From positions 53,549,884-53,613,883 of the forward strand of contig NC_085869.1 of the NCBI RefSeq assembly GCF_034702125.1: a stretch of DNA of 64,000 nucleotides, in the 5' to 3' direction. This DNA is from Engraulis encrasicolus (Eukaryota; Chordata; Actinopteri; Clupeiformes; Engraulidae). The position numbers were made by a program, and so were the translations under genes. Each line of letters opens with the position of its first letter. Position 1 is the first letter of the stretch. Positions 46,052 through 58,103 of this stretch are shown here, piece by piece. Under the pieces are notes generated by a model. The model saw only the letters and a program-made list of their open reading frames with translations. It had not been told where the DNA came from and made no database searches.

Positions 46052-47677
46052 CTCGCATCAATGTTAAACTTTCATGAATTGTAGTCATTGTTCACAGAGG
46101 TATTCTTTTGTCCTTACAGCTCAACAAAACAATGAATTCACAAAATTTGAATATTACATAATGTTCTTCCAAAAAAAAGAAAAAAGTTCAGGACACATGA
46201 AATTTGGTACTTCCTAAATGACATGTTGGTCAATACATGCCCCGTTTTGTTGCTTTGGTGGTATGGGCATTCTAACTCACCATAAAACAAACCTAATTTT
46301 CAATGGGGTTTTATTTCTGGTGAGTTAAAATGTCCATACCACCACAGCAACAAAATGTGGCATGGAAATCTAGAGTAAAATGAAAAAGGGAAGTGTGGGT
46401 CACCAGATCGAAAAACAGCTGGCAGCAGCGAATCAAGGATTTCTGGCCTCCCATAACTCCCATGCAATGCCCCAGTCATTGACTTCAAATGTTTAAACAG
46501 ACGGTGATTGTCAAGAGATTCCAAACCAGGTCTTGAACATTGACATGTCAATTAGCAAGTCAAGAGTTGTGATGTGACCCAAACTCTTTTGAACAGTTCA
46601 AATTACTCTAAATTTTGTCATGGTTTTGTTGAGCTGGGAGGCCAAACTGTAATAAGCAAATGATGTTCAAAATGTGGGCAATTAATCTATAATCCATGAC
46701 AGTTTGACTATGATGGAATAGAATCAACTTCAATTTAATTTTTTGTCCTGGAGCTGTACTTTACCATGATATTTGCCTTTTACCTCTGCCTAGGACTTTC
46801 TGTAGCGTTGGTTTGTTTGCTCATGAGCATAGGCCTAATTGAAAGATAATGTATAAACGTTGAAATTGTGGAGTTGTTGGAAATGGCAAAGAGACAAACT
46901 GATTAAATATTGGTGGTGACCTGGAGCCAGGAAAGCTTCACTAGGGTGAATGACATTCCAGCTTCAAACTCCAAAAGGCAGAAAAAAAACCTCAAAGACT
47001 TGTTACACTATTTTGTTCAAGTTTACAACCTGTAGAGACAGGCCATTTAGATAGCCTAGCTGGATTATTATTTGCATGTTTGCGGCAGAATTATGCATCA
47101 TCAATTCAGAGACAGGACCCAACTAGACTGAGACCGTGTTAGTGTTGTGAAATGCCAGACAAACTAATATCTAACCTGGAAAAACCATTAAACTGAGGGT
47201 ACCAGAGGACCTTAACTACACCAGAGATAGCTAGCCATTAAATTTAGCATACACACCAAGGCTGGAGACAAAGATCAAGGATTTTTTTCTTTTTATTTCT
47301 TGTCCAAAAGGTCATACATTAAACAAAGTCAAGAAGTAACAATGGGACGAATCAGTCTAGTTAGTTGAGCTCAGAGCAGAAGATCCTGAAAGAAAGAGAT
47401 AAGAGCCATCAGCACAAATGTTAATTTTTAAGGCATAAAACATTTTAAATCCTTCAAGGTCAGAATTAATAAAACCCAGCCACTACACACAAGCGTTGCA
47501 CAGCATTGCCCCGTTTACATTTGGACAGTGGTACCATTAAGAGAAGCTAATCGAACATCATGAAAGCCTGTTACTTTTAGTACCTGGTGTGGACAGATGC
47601 AAGTCATTCTTTTCAAACTTGTAGCCCTGATGGGAGTGCATGGATGAGACCTTTCCAAATGGCTGCACCCTCCATTC

Positions 47678-47708
<31 letters not shown>

Positions 47709-48238
47709 GCAACTTTACCAAAATAATAATTTGCATATTGCCAACATCAACTGATGTTCAGTTACCTCTAAATAGAGATGGTAGTGAAAGTCGCATTGAG
47801 CATGGAGGTGCTCAATGCAACGTTTAAAATGGGGACAGCTTTCCCAGTCTCAAGTTCAGCATGCCACAAGAACTGGTCCAAAATGTGAGATTTAAATCTG
47901 AAACCTTGATTACATTGCCCAGCGTTTTTTAAAGTGGGGGCCGCAGGCAGGGGGAAAAAAAGGAAATAAATTGATATACACCAAAAATTAGTTTAATAGT
48001 CTCATTTGTTGCAGTTACATTTATCCATACCATTTTCCTCAGAAGACCAGTCAAGTGAGTCTACTTGTACCAGAGGACCTTAAGAATTTCACCATCTGAG
48101 AGCTTGTCATTAGAATTACCATGGAGTATGTGATCATGCACACAAGACTGGAGAGACAAACATGGATTTATTCTTTTTATTTCTTGTCCAAAAGGGTCAG
48201 ACATTAAACAAAGTCCAGAAACAGTGGGGCAGACCAGT

Positions 48239-51200
48239 CTAGTTAGTTGAGCCGACAGCAGGAGAGCCTAAAAGGAGAGACAAGAGCCATCAGCACAAAA
48301 GTTAATCTATTTTCAAGGCATAAACATTTTCAATCCTTCAAGGTGAGAATGAATAAAACCCAAAGTCACTGCACACATTAACCTGTTAACATTTGGACAG
48401 TGGTACCATTAAGGAAATCTCATTCAACAACATGAAAGACTGTTACCTTTAGTCCCTGGGGTGATGTTTTTTGTAGACACAGACTCATTTGAGTTACCTG
48501 TAATATGACATGCAAAAAAGTATTTCCAGTTAGAATAAACCAAACAGACCGTTAGGACATGCCAGCAACTTCCTCCCATCATTAACCACTATACACTAGC
48601 GGACATTCTGCCAAGTGACTTGCCGCTACAGAAGTTATTCCCTGGAGCAATATGAGGTTGGACATCCCGCTGAAGTGCAGTTCAGCCATGGATGAAGTAT
48701 AGGGCAACATTGTTCCTGCTGCAATGGAAAGAATTCAAATAGCACCTTCCTAACAATTACACCATAAATGATTGTGTGAGTAAGGTTTGCCAAACAGCTT
48801 GCTCCCCACCTTCCTCAGCAGACTGGCCGGCGGAATCCTCTGCAGACTGGCCGGCGGAATCCTCTGCAGACTGGCCGGCGGAATCCTCTGCAGACTGGCC
48901 GGCGGAATCCTCTGCAGACTGGCCGGCGGAATCCTCAGCAGACTGGCCGGCGGAATCCTCATTACCGTCTCCATGGCTATCAGTTTCATCTTCACCTGGG
49001 TTATGCAAGACAAGCATTACAGTTGTAACAATTTACAAGTACCATCCATGGTGATCTTATTTTTGGGGGAATTTTGTGGCTGCCACATGTGTAAGGAAGG
49101 CTGATTATGAACATCTTGCTTCCCACCTTCCTCAGAAGACTGGCCATCAGAATCCTCATCGCTGTCTCCTTGGCCATCTTCAGCTTGGCTGCCGTCATCA
49201 CCTTCACCTGGGTTATGCAAGACAAGCCACCCAAAGCAATACAGACAGTTGTGGCATATTATGAGTACCATCCATGGTGGTCTTATTTTTGGGGGAACTT
49301 GTAGCTGCTACATCTGTGTGTAAGGAAGGCTGATCATGAACATCTTGCTCCATACCTTCCTCAGCAGACTGGCCCGCGGAATCCTCATCGCTGTGTCCTT
49401 GGCCATCTTCAGCTTGGCTGCTGTTCTCACCTGCACCTGGGTTATGCAAGACATACAGAAGCATTCCAGACAGTTGTGGTATTAGCCTGATTGAAAGTCG
49501 ATAATAATGTCTTCACTAGGTCTGACCTAGAGCAGGGGTTCCCAGACTTTATCCTGACACAGCCCCCTTTGAACCAGTACATTCCAGCCAAGGCCCCCCT
49601 AACATGGGCCGTGCCACACCATTTTTTTGTGCATCACCTACCGCAACCATAGTCTAGGTCTGTTAGTCAGTGCCCCACTGGGATATACAAAATAATGGTA
49701 ATAGTAATGTTGAGATGCAATGGATTATTATAATGCTGCTGAGATCATCTTGTTTTTGGTTTACGTTAGCGAGTCGATTAATTAAATAATTCACTTTGTT
49801 TTGCTATAGTTTCCCTGCCAAACAGTCACATCCCCCCCCTGACACCCCCTCGCGGCCCCCCAGCCCCCACTTTGAAAACCACTGACCTAGAGCATAACAA
49901 TTCACATTTTTCAAACGGCATGGTTGACACACCTCCATTTGTTGGCTACCGATTGCATCCAGAAAACATCAAACATTTCAGTCCCAAAAGAATGTCTCCA
50001 TTTAAACCACGCCACTGCTTTGAACACGCCTCTACCCAGGGCCGTTGGAGCTGCTCAAAGTTGTTTGCTTGTCGACAAATTGGGTGGAGTACCCGATTTC
50101 TCCGGAGGTCAGAAAGTGCTTGCATTCCCCAACTACTAGCAACGCTGAAGGTGTTGTCACTAGGAGGGCTGGCTATTGTGGCATATTAACCTACGAGTAA
50201 GCCTAACATCCATGATGATGTTGGGGGAACTTTTTGTGGCTGCCACATCTGTGTAAGGAAGGCTGATCATGAACATCTTATTCCATACTGTACCTTCCTG
50301 AGAAGACTGGCTGTCAGAATCCTCATCGCCGTCTCCTTGGCCATCTTCAGCTTGGCTGTCAGAGGAATCTTCACCTAGGTTATACAAGACAAGCATTACA
50401 GACAGTTGTGGCATATTACAAGTACCTAGTGGTGTGGATCGGCACTGCCCTCACGATCCGATTACGATTCGGGAGGTAGTAGATCCAATCCGATTCGATT
50501 CAATTCTACAATGCATTGCAATGCATTACATTTCTACTGAACGCAAAGCAAATGTTCAGCCATGATGAGGAAATACAAGTAGTCAGATACTGAGCAACAA
50601 TTTATTGGCTGTTTTCTGTATCAGTCTTGCAATGTTTTGGAGTGCTTTTATTTAATTTAACATTCATTTGCTCCCGAAATATCCATGGAAGTAATTGAAA
50701 CTTAAAAAATTTGCCGGATTGATTCTGGAACTTGCCGGATCTGGATCTGGATCGTCCATGCCCCGGATCGATTCGGATCGCCGAATCGATCATTGTTGAC
50801 ACCACTACAAGTACCATCCATGATGGGTCTTATTTTTGGGGGAACTTTTTGTGGCTGCCACATCTGCATGTAAGGAAGGCTGATAATGAACATCTTGCTC
50901 CATACCCTCCTCAGAGGAATTGCCATTAGAATCCTCATCATCACCTAGGCCAGTGTTTCCCAACCAGGGGTATGTGATCACACCTCAGGGGGTACGTGGA
51001 AAATGTGATAATATATTGACTAGTCACATTGGGATGGAGCAACAGAACATGAGTGAGGGCGAGGGGGTACATGTCATATGGCAAAATGGCTTAGGGGGTA
51101 CCCAGGACAAAAAAGGTTGGAAAACACTGACCTAGGCCATCATCTCCCGCAGCCTGGCTACTATCGCCATTATCTTGGCTACTGTGGTCATCACCTTGGC

Positions 51201-53515
51201 CATCATCCTCGTCCGCATCAGAGTTATGCTCTGCAGCAAGAGCAAGAACATGGCTTACAAAAACAGCACATCTTTGGGCAATAAGACACTCAATCATTCA
51301 CTGAGTGTAGACATCATTTGTAGAATCCCATTTTAGTCAGCTGTGGTTTACAATTGGCCTGAAGTAGTAAGGAGGCCTGAGTATTTGTGGCTTGATCAGT
51401 AGCCACATCATGCCCATTCAGCTTTAATTAGTTCAGTGAAAATTTTGAGAAACAACCAATTACATTTGGCATGTTAAGTGAATCCTCCTCAATTTGTTCA
51501 CCTGTAAGAACACCGTAGTTTTTTTGTCTGTGATAAGCGCTATACAAATACATTTTACTACCAACACAGGAACCCACTTCAAAATAATTGTTAAAATGAG
51601 TTTCTGTACCTGTAGGTTCTGGTGTGGTTTCATCCAAGGGTGGGTGTGCTGTGGTGGGAGCCACATCATCTTCACTCAGTTGATCTGGCAAACAATAAGT
51701 CAAAGGATTTTAATGGAATTAAATCAAGAAGTCTTGCAATCTCGATAATGCCAAACCTCCAGTATAGCAGAGGTAGTCCTACTACTCAAAAGAGCAAGGG
51801 TATAGCTTACAACAAACTTTCATTGGCCAACAATGTGACCAATATGTTGAAAGTTTACAGACATACCCTTTTGTTGATCCTGTCCTTTGCCTGGAGAAAC
51901 CTCTTTAACTGGAAAAGTGGAAACTGGCAAAATAAATGGGGAGATAAACGCACAGTCTGCATGCACAATTTCTACATCCAGTCCACTAGATTTAGAACAA
52001 TGTCAAGAATCCAGATGCCGGAACTTCACTACTCAAGAGTCCTAAAAATTGAATAGTTGCTTTTTAAGTGACTCATGATGCTGACGGCAACGAATGATCA
52101 AGTTAAGAGTTCAGATGCAAAGCAAAACCCCCTAACTCCATTTCTGAAGACCTGCACTTCAACAACCGGGTTCTCTAAAAATGTAGGATTGGTTTACATT
52201 CATGTACTTGATAATACATATAAATAGATATTAGCCTACATAAAAAATAAAAAAATATGCAATTTTGATAGTTTTGTATTAAATAAAAATGAATTATGAT
52301 TAATTTCTGAAAGGGCACTTAGGGGGTTTTGCATCTGAACTCTTCAAGTGTAGACATTAAAGGGGAGAATAATATTATATCTGCTAAAAGTCAACTGTAA
52401 TTGCCAGAATTGACCAGAAGTGGTCTACACCAGAGTATTCGGTACTTAAGCAGTAATCCAAACTTTGAGTCAGCATCACAAAATAGCCCAGTTAAATAAT
52501 TACATGGGAAACAATTACCCTGAATTGTCCTCAATGTTTCACCTACTGTAACAAAGACCTACATGGAGAAAAAAAAAGGTGCCCACTCCACAACCCAGTA
52601 CTGTACCTTTGGGCTGCTGTGGTGTGGGTGTGGTGTGGATCTGTTGATCTACCAAGTAAAAAGGTCAGAGGATATTAATGCAATGAACATCAGAAGTCCT
52701 TAATGCCAATCCTCCAGCACATCACATTGACTACTCAAAAAAAGGATATGGCTTTGAGAAACAATGTCTTCAAAATACAGCAATCATACCCTTTTGTTGA
52801 TCCTTGCCTTTGCCTGGAGAAACCCCTTTAACTGGAGAGGTGGAAACTGACAACAGAAACAGGAAGGTTACACAAAGCATGCACACCAAGTTGAGGGAAC
52901 TATTTCAAAACCAGTCTAATGTAGTAAGCATAATTGCAAAAACCAATACAGAACATTTTTTTTAAATGCCATGCTCAGGTGTCCCTTAAATAGTGTCCCT
53001 CATTGGTTACTGTGGGCTGCTGTTCTTTAGCAATACGTGTCCCAGGTGAGACTTGTTAAGTTAAAGGAGGATGTGATTAAAACAGATCCAAGGTTTCCCC
53101 ACATCATGAAATGAACACTGCAATGCATATGGATACACATGCATATACACATTTTTTAGTTAGTTTTACATCACCCTACCTGGAAAACAACACTTGTAAT
53201 GGAATGGAGTGAAATATGAACACTTAGTTATGCCGATCCTCCAACTTTTGAATGTGTGCCAAAGAAAGGTAGGGGACTTTAAAGTAAAATGAGTAACCCT
53301 TTTGGTAACCGTTTCCTCTGGTTGGAGACAGGACTCCACTTAACTACAGAACTGAAAGCTGGAGCAGAAGCAGAGAGGTTACACAAAACTAATCATGCGT
53401 GCCCATTTTCTACAGTATATCTAGCAATGAGAAATAAAAAAATGTTCAACTACTCACCATCACAGACTAAATCATTAAGCAGCACGACCAGCACAACCAG
53501 AACTGGGAATCTCAT
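48239..53515 (-). CDS. Unrecognised secreted acidic repeat protein, copy 4 (311 aa if the MITE is spliced out)
   Basis: Paralogue of copy 1. Exons: 53458-53515, 52790-52846, 52607-52648, 51867-51923, 51610-51684, 51132-51230, 50906-50944, 50294-50374, 49356-49436, 49127-49207, 48810-48995, 48447-48497 and 48239-48267. They total 936 nt, all phase 1. As in copy 3 the sixth module is interrupted by the 179-bp MITE, modelled as an intron at 50945-51131; splicing restores exactly the 138-nt module of copy 1. The repeat exon has six EDSAGQSA units, four joined through a GCA alanine codon (CTCTGCAGAC on the plus strand) not used in the other copies. Confidence 0.66.
48817..48960 (-). repeat. Coding minisatellite, 6 x 24 bp
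   Basis: Six EDSAGQSA units. A synonymous GCT to GCA variant has spread through the inner units, indicating local amplification. Confidence 0.9.
50427..50807. mobile_element. hAT-like MITE in unit 4, same site as in unit 1
   Basis: Same ends (TAGTGGTGT / ACACCACTA) and same target duplication CAAGTACC as the unit 1 element at 20872-21247. Units 2 and 3 have the empty site. Confidence 0.92.
50951..51129. mobile_element. 179-bp hAT-like MITE inside a coding exon, copy 4
   Basis: Ends CAGTGTTTCCCAACC and GGTTGGAAAACACTG. Perfect 8-bp target duplication ACCTAGGC (50943-50950 and 51130-51137). On the gene strand the duplicated target reads GCCTAGGT, so each copy carries AG|GT. Confidence 0.95.
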
Positions 53516-53592
53516 GATGCCGACTACAGTGAAAGATACCAACAAGAGTCTGGATGGAAGATAACCTGTATACCACCAACACTCTGGAGTCC

Positions 53593-53600
53593 TTTAAATA
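53593..53600 (-). promoter_or_regulatory. TATA-like box of copy 4
   Basis: TATTTAAA on the minus strand, 78 bp upstream of the ATG. Confidence 0.55.
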
Positions 53601-54228
53601 GTGTCCCACACTCAGCACTGTGGCCTGCTGCTCGTTAGCAATGGGTGTGTCCCAGGTGAGACTCATTAAGTAAAACAAAGATTGTGATTGGATAGAGTCA
53701 AGGTTTCCCTACATAAGTCCTGTATCAGCAGGCCTACCAAGTTTGCTACATTATATTGCTTGGACTATTTAAATGTCATAGATACATACACCTGTTGGTG
53801 ATGGGGTTAGTGGCTCTTTGACAAGATCCAGATCTAAGTAGCAGGTTCTTTGCAAAGACCTCCTCAAAAGACGGGCTCATTTGGGTGTTTTTGAATATTT
53901 ATTCAGTGTTTAAGCGTTGTGTTTAGCATTTAAGAGGTCACTTCTGGCTCATTTTAGTCCAAATGACGACTGACTGTCCTCCTGTTTCTTAGACCTTCCC
54001 TGGCACTCTCAGATTTACCGAGTACTTGAGCTTATTTTAATTGGTGTACTCACATTGGTGTACTCACATGAAGGTCACATGCTCAAAACAAACAAAAAAG
54101 GAAAGAGTTGATTCCCATCTATGACTCTACTCTTATTATTGACCCCTTATTGGCTTTCACTAAGAGTCGCTCAAAATAATTGGTTCTCTTAAAAACGTCA
54201 CAGCACTAGTGAGGATGCTGTCATATGC

Positions 54229-54581
54229 CAGAGCCGTCTAATAAGAGTTGCGCAAACCGGGGACCAGGAAGTCGGTTGGTGATGTGATTCGCGTAGATTA
54301 AAATATTTCTTAACAGTAAACTTCTGTTCGTTGGAAACAAACACAGAACCATCACATACCAAACAAAGATTAAGCACAAACAAATTACATTATCTTTACC
54401 ACATTTTCTGTGTTCTAAGGCCACCTCCTAGAACTAAGTAACTACTTCTAATAGAAACTAAAGTCAATGGGGATTTCCATGTTAACGCTCCGTGAGGCTC
54501 CATGAGAGCCGCCATTGCTGTGGAAAGATTGGACTACAGAGGTCTATGGGAGTGACCTAACTCTGTTATTAGATGGCTCTG
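54229..54581. mobile_element. 353-bp hAT/P-like MITE
   Basis: Inverted ends CAGAGCCGTCTAATAA and TTATTAGATGGCTCTG. Target copies TCATATGC (54221-54228) and TCTTATGC (54582-54589), one mismatch. The empty site is in units 1-3. Confidence 0.85.
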
Positions 54582-55233
54582 TCTTATGCCACTGAACACC
54601 ATTGATCTCAGAATACTGGATCACACATCCCAGAGCCATACAGAGGGGAGAGTTACGCTATTGGAGGACCAGGAATTAAATTGCAGCCCCGCCTTTCAAC
54701 GAGATACTCATGAACGGTGTGACGTTTTCCATGTGCGTTACGCCCATTTGTGGGGGAAAACAACCCATGCAAGTCAATTGGTGATGTTGGGGTTTAATAA
54801 ACGAAAGATACGGACCTGTAGACTAGCGTTGTTTTTCGTAACATGCCGAAAACGTGTTGCGTTGCCGGCTGTTCAAATAATATAGCCAAACAGCCGTTGC
54901 TGAAGCATGGAATGTGTTCATTTAGGCTAGCCGATGTAGCATGTAAGTCAATGAGACATTCGGTTTGTTTTCACCCATAAAGGGGCGTAACGCAAATTTA
55001 AGAGCAAAGTACCCGGATGGTCGTTCATGAGTATAAGGCCGTGCCTAAAGCGGCTGTCTTTCCATAGACTCAACATAGAACCACCACATTAACAGCCAAA
55101 AATAAGGACTAACGAACTATACGTAAGGGTTAACGTTCGGCGAGAAGGTCGCTACCGTGGAATAGCAGCACGACAGAGAGAATCTTTAGACCCCGACGCG
55201 GAGCGGAGGGGTCTTGTTCTCTCTGAAGTGCTG

Positions 55234-55330
55234 NNNNNNNNNNNNNNNNNNNNNNNNNNNNNNNNNNNNNNNNNNNNNNNNNNNNNNNNNNNNNNNNNNN
55301 NNNNNNNNNNNNNNNNNNNNNNNNNNNNNN
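55234..55330. other. Assembly gap (N run)
   Basis: A run of N inside the repeat-rich element; no sequence can be read here. Confidence 1.
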
Positions 55331-55729
55331 ATGGTTGTGGAACACCGCTAGGCAACAGCTAGGTAGGCTAGCCAGGACAACAGGTGTTGTCTATCACAGC
55401 AGCTGATTAGAGTGACAAAAGACCGGACCCCCTGCGGAGTGATATGAAACATTCGCTTTAGCCACTGACTTGTATACAAGACAGTGGCTTTAGCAGTGAA
55501 CGTCTTGTTGCCATTGACAGCGGTAGCCAGGACAACGGGTGCTGTCTATCACAGCAGCTGATTAGAGTCTTGTTGAAAAGTCGCTTTAGCAGTGAAAAGT
55601 CTTGTTGTCATTGACAGCGGTCTGTTATAGACCAACCCGTCCGTTATCGAAAAATAACAGACGTCCGAACGTTGGGGAGCCCCGTTGAAATGAATGGAGC
55701 ATTCGACAGATGACGTCACAACCATATAA

Positions 55730-55890
55730 TAAGTAAGGGTTAACGTTCGGCGAGAAGGTCGCTACCGTGGAATAGCAGCACGACAGAGAGAATCTTTAGA
55801 CCCCGACGCGGAGCGGAGGGGTCTTGTTCTCTCTGAAGTGCTGCTATTCCACAAAGCGACCGACTCGCCGAAAGTTAACCCGCTTATTAT
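55730..55890. repeat. Foldback MITE nested in the THAP-bearing element
   Basis: The left arm (GGGTTAACGTTCGGCGAG ... GGAATAGCAGCAC) is mirrored by the complement on the right (GTGCTGCTATTCC ... CTCGCCGAAAGTTAACCC). A partial copy lies at 55122-55233, cut by the gap. Confidence 0.8.
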
Positions 55891-58103
55891 ATGGATATAC
55901 TTAAATGATTCACACATGGCGGGGACATTTCTTTAGGCCTATTTAATGTTAAGATTGTTGCTGCGCAAAACAAAACAGTGCCGTTGTGGAACACCGCTAG
56001 GCAACAGCTAGGTAGCCAGGACAACAGGTGTTGTCTATCACAGCAGCTGATTAGAGTCTTGTTGAAAAGTCGCTTTAGCAGTGGAAAGTCTTGTTGCCAT
56101 TGACAGCGGTCTGTTATAGACCAACCCGTCCGTTATCGAAAAATAACAGACGTACGAACGTTGGGGAGCCCCGTTGAAATGAATGGAGCATTCGACCGAT
56201 GACGTCACACCATATAATAATGCGGGGTAATCACCACAAATATGTAAACTATCAACTGTCTCGGTGGTGATAATCACAACAGTTTTACCATCTGTGATGT
56301 TTATCTGAAGTTATTAATACGAACAGCAAGTCTTGTCATATTCCCTGCATTGCATCGCATTGCATTTGCTGTGTGCTACGCCCACTACTAGGCACTAACA
56401 TTCGCAACGCTGAGCAGTACTGAGAAGCTAAAACAGCTAATTTTGCTAATGAGGAAGTCGGCCTTAGCACACAGCGGAGATTGCCCGACACTCCCCTCTG
56501 TATGGCTCTGACACATCCCATTTGGTGAAAGTGTAGACCCGGAAATGAAATGCAGTTGTAGTATTTGCCAGGGTTCTTTCATTTTATCCTTAAAAGTTGA
56601 TACGGCTTCCTTGCACATCACATAATGTGCACAGAGTGGTAGGCTTACAGATCCAGGTCAAAACATTAGAATATTGTGAGAAGTTGTTTTATTTGCATAC
56701 TCGCATCAATGTTAAACTTTCATGAATTGTAGTCATTGTTCACATAGAGGTATTCTTTTGTCCTTACAGCTCAACAAAACCATGAATTCACAAAATTTGA
56801 ATATTACATAGTTTTCTTCAAAAAAAAAAAAGAAAAAAAGTTCAGGTCACATGAAATTTGGTACTTCCTAGATGACATGAATGTTCAATACATGCCCCGT
56901 TTTGTTGCTTTGGTGGTATGGGCATTCTAACTCACCATAAAACAAACCTAATTTTCAATGGGGTTTTATTTCTGGTGAGTTAAAATGTCCATACCACCAA
57001 AGCAACAAAATGTGGCATGGAAATCTAGAGTAAAATGAAAAAGGGAAGTGTGGGTCACCAGATCGTTAAAATGTCCATACCACCACAGCAACAAAATGTG
57101 GCATGGAAATCTAGAGTAAAATGAAAAAGGGAAGTGTGGGTCACCAGATCGAAAAACAGCTGGCAGCAGCGAATCAAGGATTTCTGGCCTCCCATAACTC
57201 CCATGCAATGCCCCAGTCATTGACTTCTTATGTTTAAACACGACAGTGATTGTCCAGAGATTCCAAACCAAGTCTTGACATGTCAATTAGCAAGTAAAGG
57301 ATCGTGATCTGTGAAAACCCTTTTGAACAGTTCAAATTATTCTAAATTTTGTGAACTTCAAGTCATGGTTTTGTTGAGCTGGGAGGCCAAAATGTAATAA
57401 GCAAATGATTGGAATTGTTCAAAATGTGGGCTATTAACCTATAATCCATGACAGTTTGACTGATGGAATGGAATCAACTTCAAGATGTAATTTGTCCTGG
57501 AGCTGTAAGTTACCATGATATTTCCCTTTTTACCTCCGCCTAGGACTTTCTGTAGCGTTGGTTTGTTCGCTCATGAGCATAGGCCTAATTGAAAGTTAAT
57601 GTATAAAGTTGAAATTTTGGAGTTGTTGGAAATGGCAAAGAGACAAACTGATTAAATATTGGTGGTGACCTGGTGCCAGGAATTTTAAAAAAATTCACAA
57701 GGGTGAAGGACATTCCAGCTTCGAACTCCAAAAGGCAGGAAAAAAAAAAGTTACACCATTTTGTTCAAGTTTACAACCCATAGAGACAGGCCATTTAGAT
57801 AGCCTCGCTGGATTATTATTTGCATGTTTGCGGCAGAATTATGCATCATCAATTCAGAGACCGGACCCAACTAGACTGAGACCGTGTTAGTGTTGTGAAA
57901 TGCCAGACAAACTAATATCTAACCTGGAAAAACCATTAAACTGAGGGTACCAGAGGACCTTAACTACACCAGAGATAGCTAGCCATTAGATTTAGCATAC
58001 ACACCAAGTCTGGAGACAAAGAGCAAGAATTTTTCTTCTTTATTTCTTGTCCAAAAGGTCATACATTAAACAAAGTCAAGAAGCAACAATGGGACGAATC
58101 AGT

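Larger units (their letters stand above)
38488..47601. repeat. Tandem array unit 3
   Basis: Third tandem unit, with acidic gene copy 3, the exon-inserted 179-bp MITE and a solo LTR in the spacer (44022-46844). The tail 46845-47601 is again an orphan 3' gene end. Confidence 0.9.
54631..56510. mobile_element. 1.88-kb TIR element with a THAP-domain remnant
   Basis: Perfect 20-bp inverted ends CAGAGCCATACAGAGGGGAG and a perfect 8-bp target duplication ACACATCC (54623-54630 and 56511-56518). At 54843 a plus-strand frame begins MPKTCCVAGCSNN, the start of a THAP zinc finger (first C-x4-C pair), and stops soon after. THAP plus an 8-bp duplication suggests a P-element-like origin, though hAT is possible. 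It contains an assembly gap and several copies of the repeat also nested at 1386-1735. Confidence 0.75.
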
